Assembly: GCA_020161145.1 (NCBI GenBank)
Contig: JAIUPQ010000004.1
Location: 186,001 to 250,000 of the forward strand
DNA from: Pseudomonadota bacterium
GTDB lineage: Bacteria > Pseudomonadota > Gammaproteobacteria > Burkholderiales > Burkholderiaceae_C
DNA: 64,000 bases
Direction: 5' to 3'
Below the pieces are notes generated by a model, which did no database searches, had not been told where the DNA came from, and was given only the letters and a program-made list of their open reading frames with translations. Below, piece after piece: positions 50,801 to 59,103 of this stretch. Numbering within the stretch: the stretch's first letter is position 1; each line of letters starts with the position of its first letter. Both the position numbers and the translations under genes were made by a program.

Positions 50801-51986
50801 GGCCACCCAGCCGCATGGCCGGGGCGCGCTCATCGAGCAGGGCCGGCTGCACGTCGGTGGCGGTCAGGGCGAGCTGTACGGTGTGGCGCTCGCCGTCCAG
50901 CTGGATGCGGCCAGCGCCCTCGATGCGGCCGGCCACCAGTTCGATGGCCAGGCGCGAGAGGGTCAGCTCACGCAGCGGCGTGGGCGTGCCGCCAACCTCC
51001 AGTGCCAGGCTGCGCACGGGCAGGGCGCCCTGGTCCCAGCGGCCGGGGGCGGCGTTGCGGGCGGCGAGCTTGACCGCCGCAGGCTGGTCCAGCCCGGCCG
51101 TGCGCACGCTGGCGTCCACGTCCAGCTGGGTGCGCGGCGCACCGTCGGCCAGCGCGGCCAGATCCAGCGCCTGGCTGGTCAGGTTGAAGTCGCCCAATGG
51201 CCAGGCGGCGAAGGGTTTGATCGCGCCCGCTGCGTGCAGCGCCATGCCGCGGCCTTCGAGGTCGGCCTGCAGCGCCAGTTGGGCCAGCGGGCCGCTGAGG
51301 TGGGCGCTGGCGGCAATGGGCAGCGCATCCTCGTTGCGGCTGTGCAGGTTGAGCCGGGCCTCGGTGGACAGCGGGGCGTCGCTGCCCAGCGTCAGCTGGC
51401 CATCGAGCTTGAGCAGCCGGGTCTGCAAGGCCGCCTGCAGCCGGTGCCGGGCGCCACCGTCGGCCCCCAGATCGAGGTTGAGCTGCACCTCGGTCAGGGG
51501 CTCCACCGTGTTGACCAGCAGCCGCTGGACAGTGACGGCCGGGATGCGCAGCGCCAGGGGCAGGCGCAACTGCGTCGGCGGGCCGCTGGATGGCGTGGCT
51601 TCGTGGGGCTTGGACTGCCAGCGCAGCAGATCGGCGTGCAGGCTGCCGGCCTGCACGCGCAGCCACAGGCCGGGCTCGGGCCGCCAGGCCAGGGCCAGGC
51701 CATCGAGGCGCAGGCCTTGCAACGTCAGCGTGCCGGCGCCCAGATCCAGCTGCAGCCGCGCCGCGCCCAGCGTGCCCTGGCCGGGCGCCCCTTGCCAGTC
51801 TTCGATCGTCAGCCCGGGCACGTGCGCCAGCGCCCAGCGGCTGCCGGCCTCGCTGTGCCAGACCCAGGCCGCCAGGCCGGCGCCCAGGGCCAGCACCAGC
51901 GCCAGCAGCGCGGCCAGTGCCAGCGCCACCCGGTGGCCGGTGCGGCGGGGTGGGGCGGGCGAGGGCGGTGGGGTGTCGGTGGTCAC
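47892..51986 (-). CDS. tamB: Translocation and assembly module inner-membrane protein TamB
   Basis: 1364 aa AsmA-like protein. One N-terminal transmembrane segment (VALALAALLALVLALGAGLAAWVW) anchors a very long beta-rich periplasmic domain of repeating strands. The C-terminal DUF490 domain contains LKLNLHLGQKLRLKGRGIDTGLAGDL, GGLYAAYGQRLVIQRGEVIFSGP and PRLDILAVRPN. TamB bridges the periplasm to TamA and is implicated in outer-membrane protein insertion and phospholipid transport. It starts four bases after tamA ends. Confidence 0.93.
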   Translation of the reverse strand: MTTDTPPPSPAPPRRTGHRVALALAALLALVLALGAGLAAWVWHSEAGSRWALAHVPGLTIEDWQGAPGQGTLGAARLQLDLGAGTLTLQGLRLDGLALAWRPEPGLWLRVQAGSLHADLLRWQSKPHEATPSSGPPTQLRLPLALRIPAVTVQRLLVNTVEPLTEVQLNLDLGADGGARHRLQAALQTRLLKLDGQLTLGSDAPLSTEARLNLHSRNEDALPIAASAHLSGPLAQLALQADLEGRGMALHAAGAIKPFAAWPLGDFNLTSQALDLAALADGAPRTQLDVDASVRTAGLDQPAAVKLAARNAAPGRWDQGALPVRSLALEVGGTPTPLRELTLSRLAIELVAGRIEGAGRIQLDGERHTVQLALTATDVQPALLDERAPAMRLGGPLTLTARDLTTYPAGAWQAGVQTRLRGQLIGPEATPVALTLDASAGAGGLTLTTVQAETGAAQASLQGRVNGPVFGPGRPWQWQVDGALREFDPALWWPGEPGSAWRAGPHRLHLTLRSEGSLATLPTDPQAAWQALRGSVQAELQDSLLAGVPLQGRLAAQLAGPATQGDGTLQAGRNRLTLQLPANQPLRLALEAPHLADWAPLARLAPAAAAWAPTQGEAHASLSLAHLLDGQPVAWQTQGEIRTLHTASANLGQAQWQGQGSLDLAAPLALKLTAADLTQGEATRLSHLALDVTGSLGQHRLTLDGASPLRPPEWVDELLAVPSGGGSRLNLALAGTWTATAAQGQPWWQAGRWQGRVETLTLGGQGGGAAWLAGRDLALQAAWTAAGLQAASVQPGRLQLPGTALVWREAGWTPARWAVDADVEGFALTPLLARAQPGQGWRGDLQLGGHIRLTQAQRFDADVVFERQSGDLALATDPRAPQGAARSLGLSSLRLALAAHDGRWQFVPSLSGERLGELAGVLAVQTTASQPWPHAEAPLSGVLQMRIEQLAAWAPWLPPGWRVDGELAATAQFDGRFGAPQVSGQLTGRNVAVRNLLEGVALTEGQIDIGFEGARADIRRFAFKGGDGTLALTGDATLGERPMAHLQATLSRFQALGRIDRRVIVSGQATVVADANRIAVEGEVGVDEGLIDISQGGGPTLASDITVVGANDPAPAVDTTAAPSAAARALALKLNLHLGQKLRLKGRGIDTGLAGDLVLTSPEGRPELRGTVRTQGGLYAAYGQRLVIQRGEVIFSGPIMTPRLDILAVRPNLDILVGVAVGGRPDSPQVRLVSEPEMSDMDKLSWLMLGRAPEGLGQADTALLQRAAMAILSGEEEGLTDAMMRNLGLTDFGVSQNDDGSVRDTVVSLGRQLSQRWYIGYEHSVNKASGTWQLIYRVARRFTLRLNAGSDDSSVDAIWMWRWD

Positions 51987-51990
51987 AGGC

Positions 51991-53865
51991 TTAGAACGTC
52001 AGACCCACGCTCAGGTGCAGACGCCATCGGTGCACGCGCTCGCCGTAGGCCAGATCGACCTTCAGCGGGCCGATGGGGCTGCGCACGCGCAGGCCGCCGC
52101 CGATGCCGACGGCGGGCTTGAGCTCGCTCAAGCTGTCGCCCGCGTTGCCGGCATCGACGAAGGCGGCCCAGAGGATGGCGGGCGTGTCTTCGAACAGGGG
52201 GCGGGCGATCTCGGCGCTGGCGGTCAGCAGGTAGAGGCCCCCCGTTTGCACGCCGCCGTCGGCACTGGGCGAGAGCGAGCGCCAGCCGTAGCCGCGCACG
52301 GACTCGTCGCCGCCGGCGCGGAACAGCTGCGAGTCGGGCGGCACCACGCCGTCTTTGGCGATGATGGCGCCGGCCTCCAGCCGGCCCTGGGCGTACCACT
52401 TGCCGTTGGCGGTGGCCAGTGGCCAGAACCCGGTGACGCGGCCATAGACGCGGCCGAACAGCCCCCGCTTGGAGACGTTGCCGTCGGCCAGGCCAGCGCC
52501 CACCTGGGTGTTCAGCGCCCAGCCGTCGGTGGGCTGGGTCTGGCTGTCCAGCCGCCGCCAGATGTGCTGCACATGGGCGGAGACGGCCCGCGAGCGCTCG
52601 CAGCCATAGCCGTCGGTGCACAGGCGCGAGTCCTCGACCTCGGCGTAGACCAGGCGGTCGTGCTCGGGCAGCTCGCGCGAGCGGCCCAGCCGCAGCCGCG
52701 CCGACTGGGTCACCTCGCCATCCACGTCCAGCCGCTCCAGCGTGCCGCCCAGCACCCAGCGGCTGAAGCTGGCGTCGGTGTGGGTGGCCAGTTCGCCCTC
52801 CCACGATTGCTGGGTCTGGCCCAGCAGCAACTTCTGGCGCGACGTCAGCGGCTGGCCAAACACCCGCCTGTGGCTGTATTCCAGCGTGCCGTTCAAGCCC
52901 AGGTTGGCGGCGTAGCCCACGCCGGTGGTGGCCGATTGCAGCGGCGCCTCGCGCACGTTGACCTGCACCGGCACGGCGTCGGCCAGCGTCACGTCGGGCT
53001 CCATCAGCACGCTGATCTGGTCGTAGAGGCCCGTCTTGAGCAGCCGCGCCTGGTAGTCGAGCAGCCGCGTCTCGGTCAGCGCGTCGCCGCGCTTGAAGCC
53101 GGCCAGCGCCTGCACGGCGGCGGCATCGTGGTGGTTGGTGCCGGTGACGGTGATCTCGCCGGCCTGGAACAGCGGTCCGCTGTCGGCCACCAGGTAGATG
53201 CGCACCCGGTGGGTGGTGGCGTCCACCTGGGCGCCGGTGCCGGACCAGGTGGCGGCGGCATAGCCCTGGGCGCGCAGCTTGGTCAGGATGGCGGCCTTGG
53301 CGTCGCCCCAGACGGCATTGCGGAACAAGGCGTTCTCGGGCAGCAGCCAGTCGGCAAAGAGGCCGTCGCGCAGCGCCCGGGCGGCGGGATCGCCCGCGTT
53401 GGCGGCCTCGGCCAGTGCGCCATGCACCTCAAACGTGAGGCGGCCCACGCGGGCGCGGTCGCCCGGGGTGACGGTCACCACCACGCGCGGCGGGCCTTCG
53501 CCATCGAGGTTGTCCCAGGTGGCGGTGGCCAGCGCGTCGAACCAGCCCTCGGTCTGGGCCAGCGCCCGCGCCTCGGCCGGGGCGGCACTGGCCAGCCGGG
53601 CCCATTCGGCGTTGGACAGCAGCCGCGCCTCGGGCGAGCGGATGGCGCGGGCCAGCTCCAGGTACTGCTCCAGCAGGCCTTTGAGCGGCTCGGGCGCCCG
53701 CACGTCCAGCACCGGCGGCGTGCCGGCATCGGGGGCGCTGGTGGCCAGGCCCAGCTCGGTGTCGGTGATGACGGGCTGGGGCGGTGCCAGGCTCTCCTTG
53801 AGGCTGGTCAGCGCCGCGCAGCCGCTCAGCGCCAGCGCCATCAACAGCGTCAGCAGCAGCCTCAT
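51991..53865 (-). CDS. tamA: Outer-membrane assembly protein TamA (BamA/Omp85 superfamily)
   Basis: 624 aa. POTRA domains precede an Omp85 barrel (GVGYAANLGLNGTLEYSHRRVFG, GGDESVRGYGWRSLSP with the conserved VRGY motif, VDLAYG and terminal Phe in SVGLTF). The N-terminus is unusual for a barrel protein: MRLLLTLLMALALSGC has a full lipobox with Cys16, so it may be lipidated. ATG 53865 overlaps the upstream VWA gene's stop in ATGA. It partners TamB. Confidence 0.92.
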   Translation of the reverse strand: MRLLLTLLMALALSGCAALTSLKESLAPPQPVITDTELGLATSAPDAGTPPVLDVRAPEPLKGLLEQYLELARAIRSPEARLLSNAEWARLASAAPAEARALAQTEGWFDALATATWDNLDGEGPPRVVVTVTPGDRARVGRLTFEVHGALAEAANAGDPAARALRDGLFADWLLPENALFRNAVWGDAKAAILTKLRAQGYAAATWSGTGAQVDATTHRVRIYLVADSGPLFQAGEITVTGTNHHDAAAVQALAGFKRGDALTETRLLDYQARLLKTGLYDQISVLMEPDVTLADAVPVQVNVREAPLQSATTGVGYAANLGLNGTLEYSHRRVFGQPLTSRQKLLLGQTQQSWEGELATHTDASFSRWVLGGTLERLDVDGEVTQSARLRLGRSRELPEHDRLVYAEVEDSRLCTDGYGCERSRAVSAHVQHIWRRLDSQTQPTDGWALNTQVGAGLADGNVSKRGLFGRVYGRVTGFWPLATANGKWYAQGRLEAGAIIAKDGVVPPDSQLFRAGGDESVRGYGWRSLSPSADGGVQTGGLYLLTASAEIARPLFEDTPAILWAAFVDAGNAGDSLSELKPAVGIGGGLRVRSPIGPLKVDLAYGERVHRWRLHLSVGLTF

Positions 53866-55031
53866 TTGGACAGCGTGCGCATGGCGTCGGCCATGCCGCT
53901 CAGGGTCAGCGGGTACATGCGCCCGTGCACCAGGTCGCGGATCAGGGTGATGCTCTGGCGGTAGTCCCAGACGGCGGCCGGCTCGGGGTTGATCCAGGCA
54001 TGGCGGGGAAAGGCCTGGGTCAGGCGCTGCAGCCACACGGCGCCAGGCTCGGGGTTGTGGTACTCGACGCTGCCGCCCGGGTGCAGGATTTCGTAGGGGC
54101 TCATGGTGGCGTCGCCGACGAGGATCAGCCGCCAGTCGCGGTTGTAGGTGTGCAGCAGGTCCAGCGTGGGCGTGCGCTGGCTGTGGCGGCGGGCGTTGTG
54201 GCGCCACAGGTGGTCGTAGACGCAGTTGTGGAAGTAGAAGAACTCCAGGTGGCGGAACTCGCTGCGCGCGGCCGAGAACAGCTCCTCGGCGCGGTGCACG
54301 TGCTCGTCCATGGTGCCGCCCACGTCCATCAGCAGCAGCACCTTGACGCGGTTGCGCCGCTCGGGGCGCAGCCGGATGTCCAGCATGCCGGCGTTGGCGG
54401 CGGTGGCGGTGATGGTGTCGTCCAGCGCCAGCTCTTCGGCCGCGCCTTCGCGGGCAAAACGGCGCAACCGCCGCAGCGCCACCTTGAGGTTGCGCGTGCC
54501 CAGTTCGCGTTCACCGTCGTAGTCGCGGTACTGGCGTTGCTCCCAGACCTTGACGGCGCTTTTTTGCCCACCCGGCCCGCCGATGCGGATGCCGCGCGGG
54601 TTGAAGCCGCCATGGCCGAAGGGGCTGGTGCCGCCGGTGCCTATCCACTTGCTGCCACCGTCGTGGCGCTCGGTCTGCTCGGCCAGCCGGCGGGCCAGCT
54701 CCTGCATCAACTCGTCCCAGCCCAGCGCTTCGAGCCTGGCCTTTTCTTCGGGCGTGAAGTGGCGCTCGAGCGCGTCCTGGAGCCAGTCGGCGGGCACCAT
54801 CTTGAGCGCGTCCAGCGGCGCGGGCAGGCCGGCGGTGAAGGTGGCGAAGGCGCGGTCGAACTTGTCATAGAGCGCCTCGTCCTTGACCAGCGTCAGCCGG
54901 GCCAGGTGGTAGAAGTCGGTCAGCGAGCCGCCGCCCAGGCCGGCCTTCAGCGCTTCGAGCAGCGTCAGGTGCTCGCGCACCGAAACCGGCACGCTGGCCG
55001 ATCTCAGGTGCGCAAAGAAGCGGATCAACAC
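53862..55031 (-). CDS. VWA-domain CoxE-like protein, partner of MoxR
   Basis: 389 aa. The N-terminal helical part (HLRSASVPVSVREHLTLLEALKAGL) is typical of VWA-containing CoxE-like proteins. The C-terminal von Willebrand A domain has VKVLLLMDVGGTMDEHV; the MIDAS motif reads DVGGT where DxSxS is usual, so metal binding may be altered. VGDATMSPYEI follows. These proteins work with MoxR AAA+ ATPases as chaperone-like pairs; the moxR gene lies 4.7 kb upstream in the same direction. The start is GTG 55031 or TTG 55028, eight bases after the peptidase stop. Confidence 0.85.
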   Translation of the reverse strand: MLIRFFAHLRSASVPVSVREHLTLLEALKAGLGGGSLTDFYHLARLTLVKDEALYDKFDRAFATFTAGLPAPLDALKMVPADWLQDALERHFTPEEKARLEALGWDELMQELARRLAEQTERHDGGSKWIGTGGTSPFGHGGFNPRGIRIGGPGGQKSAVKVWEQRQYRDYDGERELGTRNLKVALRRLRRFAREGAAEELALDDTITATAANAGMLDIRLRPERRNRVKVLLLMDVGGTMDEHVHRAEELFSAARSEFRHLEFFYFHNCVYDHLWRHNARRHSQRTPTLDLLHTYNRDWRLILVGDATMSPYEILHPGGSVEYHNPEPGAVWLQRLTQAFPRHAWINPEPAAVWDYRQSITLIRDLVHGRMYPLTLSGMADAMRTLSK

Positions 55032-55039
55032 GGCGCGGC

Positions 55040-57052
55040 CTACTTGTCGGGTTTGACGTCGTGTCGCGCCAGCCAGTCGAAGAACTCGCGGTACCAGCGC
55101 TTGTTGTTGGCCGGCTTCAGGATCCAGTGGTTCTCGTCGGGGTACCACAGCAGGCGCGCCGGGATGCCTTGGGCCTTCAAGGTGTTGTAGTAGGCCAGCC
55201 CTTGCGCATCGGGCACGCGGTAGTCCTTGGCGCCGTGGATGACCAGCGTGGGGGTGGTCAGGCCCGCCGCAAAAGCCTGCGGGTTCTGGCTCTGCACGCG
55301 GGCCATGTCGTCCCAGTACCAGGCGCCCAGTTCCTTGACGTGCCACATCCAGGCGTCGTCGGCGAACATGGCCACCCAGTCCCAGCAGCCGGCGTGGCAG
55401 ACGTAGGCGGCGTAGCGGCTCTTGGGCAGGTGGCCGTTCATCCAGGCCACCATGTAGCCGCCGTAGCTGCCGCCGCTGGCGAAGAGGCGGCGCGGGTCGG
55501 CCCAGGGTTGGGCGGCCAGCCAGTCGGTGGTGGCCTCCACGTCCTGCAACTCCAGCTCGCCCAGCCGGCCCACGATGCTGGCCTTGAAGGCGTGGCCAAA
55601 GCTGCTGGAGCCGTGGTAGTTGACGTTGGCCACCACATAGCCCTGGGCGGCAAAGACGGCGTAGTTCCAGCGCCAGTGCCAGGTGTCGCCGGGGGCGGTG
55701 TGCGGGCCGCCGTGGATGGTGTGCAGGACGGGGTGGCGGCGGCGGGCGTTGAAGCCCGGCGGGTAATGCAGCCACACCTGCACCGGCTCGCCCTGGGCGC
55801 CGGTGAGGGCGATGGCCTCGGAGCGGCCCAGCTTGAGCCGCGCCAGGCGGCGCGCGTTGTGGGCATCGAGCCGCGCGCGGCGTGGCCAGTCGCCGGCCTC
55901 GGCCTGGGCCGTGTGGGCGAAGAGCTGCGGCGGGTGCGCCGCCGCATCGATCAGCGTGACGACTTGATCGCCCACGGCGTCGAAGGCGGCCACGGTGCCG
56001 CCCTCGACGCGGCGGGTGATGGTGGCCTGTTTGCGCCCGTGCAGCGTGGCCTGCCACAGGTGGCGGCGGCCTTCGTCCTCGGCGGCAAAGAGGATGTGGC
56101 TGCCGTCATCGGCCCACACCAGTGGCGCGGCGACCTCGCGGTCCCATTGGTCGCTGACCAACTGCCAGCCGCGGGCGTCGGCGATGACCAGATGCTCGGG
56201 TGCGGTGTAGGCCTGGCCCAGCTGGCTGGCCAGCATGGCCACGCGCTTGCCGTCGGGGCTGTAGCGCGGCGCGGCAAAGTGCCAGTCGGCATGCTGGGCC
56301 AGGGTGCGGGCCTTGCCGCTGGCCAGTTCGATCTCGACGACGACGTCGCGGTGCAGCAGCCCCTGCTCGGCGCCGGGGTCGAAGCCGAAGGCGATGCGGC
56401 TGCCGTCGGGCGCGATGTCGAAGCAGTTGGCATCGGGGTCGCGCGCCGTGAGCTGGTAAGGCGTGCCGTGAAACAGGCTGTGCGCCTTGCCGCTGGCCAC
56501 GTCCATCACCCACAGGTGCACCTGCCGGCCCTGCGGCAGGTTGTCGTCCCAGTGGCGGTACAGCGCGGCCTCGGTGGCGTAGGCGCTGAGGCCGTTGGCC
56601 TTGTCCCTGGCCTCGTGCTTGAGGCGGCGGCTCAAGGCCTTGGTGCGCTTGGCCTCGGGCCAGACCCAGCTGGCCAGGGCGATGCGCTGGCCGTCGGCAA
56701 ACCACTTGAAGGCGATGACGCCCGTGGGCATCTGGCCCACGCGGCGGGCCTCGCCGCCGTCGGGCGCGATGGTGTAGAGCTGCGGCGTCTCGTCGCCCTC
56801 GCGCCTGGCCACGAAGGCGATGGCGTCGCCGCGCGGCGACCAGCGCGGCTGGCCGTCCTTGGGGCCATGGGTCAGCCGGCGCGGGCGCCCGCCCAGCAGC
56901 GAGTACAGCCACAGCTCGCTGTGCGGCGTGCCCTTGGGGTTGCGGTAGTGGGTGACCGCCGCCACGGCCTGGGCGCCGTCGGGCGCCAGGCTGGGCGCAC
57001 CCACGCGCTTCATGGCCCAGAGGTCGTCGACGGTGATGGGGCGCTGCGTCAT
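55040..57052 (-). CDS. S9-family prolyl oligopeptidase-like peptidase
   Basis: 670 aa. An N-terminal beta-propeller with TolB/WD-like repeats (PRWSPRGDAIAFVARREGDE, APRYSPDGKRVAML) is followed by an alpha/beta hydrolase with the nucleophile in ASGGSYGGYMVAW at about residue 527, Asp and His in IHGAKDYRVPDAQG and YPDENHWI. No signal peptide is seen. It is an acylaminoacyl-peptidase-like enzyme for short peptides. ATG 57052 lies five bases after the M13 gene stop. Confidence 0.9.
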   Translation of the reverse strand: MTQRPITVDDLWAMKRVGAPSLAPDGAQAVAAVTHYRNPKGTPHSELWLYSLLGGRPRRLTHGPKDGQPRWSPRGDAIAFVARREGDETPQLYTIAPDGGEARRVGQMPTGVIAFKWFADGQRIALASWVWPEAKRTKALSRRLKHEARDKANGLSAYATEAALYRHWDDNLPQGRQVHLWVMDVASGKAHSLFHGTPYQLTARDPDANCFDIAPDGSRIAFGFDPGAEQGLLHRDVVVEIELASGKARTLAQHADWHFAAPRYSPDGKRVAMLASQLGQAYTAPEHLVIADARGWQLVSDQWDREVAAPLVWADDGSHILFAAEDEGRRHLWQATLHGRKQATITRRVEGGTVAAFDAVGDQVVTLIDAAAHPPQLFAHTAQAEAGDWPRRARLDAHNARRLARLKLGRSEAIALTGAQGEPVQVWLHYPPGFNARRRHPVLHTIHGGPHTAPGDTWHWRWNYAVFAAQGYVVANVNYHGSSSFGHAFKASIVGRLGELELQDVEATTDWLAAQPWADPRRLFASGGSYGGYMVAWMNGHLPKSRYAAYVCHAGCWDWVAMFADDAWMWHVKELGAWYWDDMARVQSQNPQAFAAGLTTPTLVIHGAKDYRVPDAQGLAYYNTLKAQGIPARLLWYPDENHWILKPANNKRWYREFFDWLARHDVKPDK

Positions 57053-57057
57053 GGGGC

Positions 57058-59103
57058 TCACCAGATGGTCAGGCGGTCGGCCGGCGCGCGCCACATGGTG
57101 TCACCCTCCTTGGTGCCCCAGGTCTGGTGGAAGCTGTCCATGTTCAGGTGCGGGGCCACTGCGCGGAACTGGCCCGGCGCGTGCGAGTCGGTGCGCAGCT
57201 TGTTGGCCAGCGCCTGCGGCCGCATCTGGTTGCGCCAGCCGCGCGTCCAGGCCATGTAAAAGCGCTGGTCCTGGCTCAGGCCGTCGATCAGCGCGGGCTG
57301 GGGGTGTTTGGCCAGGTACAGCGCCAGGGCGTCGCGGGCAATGGCCACGCCGCCCAGGTCGGCCAGGTTCTCGCCCAGCGTCAGCTTGCCGTTGATGTGC
57401 TCGCCGGGGGCCACCTCGGCGGCGCCGGCCTGGGCCACCAGCTTGGCGGTCAGGGCGTCGAAGCGCTGGCGGTCTTCGGCCGTCCACCAGTTGTTGAGAT
57501 TGCCCTCGCCGTCGAACTGCGAGCCCATGTCGTCGAAGCCGTGGGTGATCTCATGGCCGATGACGCCGCCGATGGCGCCAAAGTTGCTGGCCGCATCGGC
57601 CGTCCAGTCGAAGAAGGGCGCCTGCAGGATGCCGGCCGGGAAGACGATCTCGTTGCCCATGGGGTTGTAGTAGGCGTTGACGATCTGCGGCGGCATATGC
57701 CATTCGCTGCGGTCCACCGGCTGGCCGATCTTGGCCACGTTGCGCTGGTGGTTCCAGGCGGCATGGCGCTGCAGGTTGGCGTACAGCGTGCCGCCCTGGG
57801 CCGGCGCCTGCAGCGCCAGCGCGCTGTAGTCGCGCCACTTGGCGGGGTAGCCGATCTTGACGTCGAAGGTGGCCAGCTTGGCGCGGGCCTGCACCTTGGT
57901 GGCCGGGCTCATCCAGGCGAGCTGGTCGATGCGCTGGCCGTAGGCGGTCAGCAGCAGTTGCACCAGCTCGTCCATCTCGGTCTTGGCCTTGGGCGGGAAA
58001 TAAGCCTGCACCCAGTAGCGGCCAAAGGCCTCGCCCAGCGTTTGGTTGATGGTCTCCAGCGCCCGCTTGGGCAGCGCGCGCTGCACCTTCTGGCCTTTGA
58101 GCGTCTGGCCGTAGAAGGCGAAGTGGGTGGCCTCCAGCTCCGTGGACAGCACAGGCATGGCGCCGGCCAGCAGGCGGTAGCGCAGATAGGTCTTGATCAG
58201 CGGCAGGCGCTCGGCCGAGACCAGCTGGTCGATGGCTTTGGCCCAGCGCAGATCGGCCACGATGACCTGTTGGGCTTTCACGCCGGTGGCCTGCAGGTAG
58301 TCGGCCAGCGCCAGGTTGCGGCTGAGGCCGCCCAACTCGGCGATGGTGCGGGGGTTGTAGTAGTTCTGCGGGTCGCGCTCCTCGACCACGGTCAGCATCT
58401 GCTTGGCGATCTCGGTCTCGTAGGCCACGATTCGGGCGGCGGCGGTGGCCGCATCGGGCGTGCCCATGGCGGTCAACACCCGTGCGACAAAGGCCTGGTA
58501 GTCGGCCAGCACCTTGCGGTTGGCCTCGGAGTCGGTCTGGTAGTAGTCCTTGCCCAGGCCCAGCTCGCCGGGGCCGACGTAGGCCGCGTTGACCTTGGAG
58601 TTCTTCATGTCCGGGTAGGCCTGCCAGCCGAACAGCGGGTTGTCGCCGGTGGGCGTGGCGGCCACCAGGTAGCGCTGCAGATCGGCCAGGCTGGCGATGG
58701 CGTCGATCTGCGCCAGTTGCGGCGCCAGCGGCGCGATGCCGGCCTTGTCGCGGGCGGCCGTGTCCATGTAGCTGGCGTACAGCGCGGTGACGAGCCGGGC
58801 CTCGTGCGGCGCGGCCTGGGTGTCGACCTTGCCGCTGCGCATCTGCTCCAGCAGGGCCAGCGAGCGGGTTTCGTTGCCCTCGCCGATTTCGTCGAACACG
58901 CCCCAGCTGGTCTTGTCGTCCGGGATCTGGGTGCGGGCCATCCAGCCACCGTTGACGTAGCCGTAGAAATCGGCCCGCGGTGAGGTCTGGGCGTTCATGC
59001 CGGCCACCAGTGAGTCTTTGGTGGCGGTGTTCTTGGCCGGGCCAGCGGCACAGGCGGCCAACAGGGCGGCCAGGGCCAGCGGCAACAGGCGAAATGCGGT
59101 CAT
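57058..59103 (-). CDS. M13-family (neprilysin-like) metallopeptidase, lipoprotein
   Basis: 681 aa. A lipoprotein signal (LLPLALAALLAAC) anchors it in the envelope, facing the periplasm. The zinc motif HEITH is in GGVIGHEITHGFDDMGSQFD at about residue 516, with the third ligand Glu in LTLGENLADLGG; NAYYNPMGNEIVFPAGILQ is the conserved substrate-binding segment. M13 enzymes cleave peptides. Start ATG 59103 shares its first base with the stop of the upstream GNAT frame. Confidence 0.92.
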   Translation of the reverse strand: MTAFRLLPLALAALLAACAAGPAKNTATKDSLVAGMNAQTSPRADFYGYVNGGWMARTQIPDDKTSWGVFDEIGEGNETRSLALLEQMRSGKVDTQAAPHEARLVTALYASYMDTAARDKAGIAPLAPQLAQIDAIASLADLQRYLVAATPTGDNPLFGWQAYPDMKNSKVNAAYVGPGELGLGKDYYQTDSEANRKVLADYQAFVARVLTAMGTPDAATAAARIVAYETEIAKQMLTVVEERDPQNYYNPRTIAELGGLSRNLALADYLQATGVKAQQVIVADLRWAKAIDQLVSAERLPLIKTYLRYRLLAGAMPVLSTELEATHFAFYGQTLKGQKVQRALPKRALETINQTLGEAFGRYWVQAYFPPKAKTEMDELVQLLLTAYGQRIDQLAWMSPATKVQARAKLATFDVKIGYPAKWRDYSALALQAPAQGGTLYANLQRHAAWNHQRNVAKIGQPVDRSEWHMPPQIVNAYYNPMGNEIVFPAGILQAPFFDWTADAASNFGAIGGVIGHEITHGFDDMGSQFDGEGNLNNWWTAEDRQRFDALTAKLVAQAGAAEVAPGEHINGKLTLGENLADLGGVAIARDALALYLAKHPQPALIDGLSQDQRFYMAWTRGWRNQMRPQALANKLRTDSHAPGQFRAVAPHLNMDSFHQTWGTKEGDTMWRAPADRLTIW

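Noticed and set aside
46905-52121. A 1738-codon open frame on the plus strand across modA and tamB
   Set aside because: It is antisense to well-supported genes, has low-complexity Gly/Gln/Arg/Ala composition and no domain; such shadows are expected in G+C-rich DNA.
55061-58983. Long plus-strand open frames opposite the S9 and M13 peptidase genes
   Set aside because: Antisense shadows; the minus-strand proteins have complete catalytic motifs and correct lengths.
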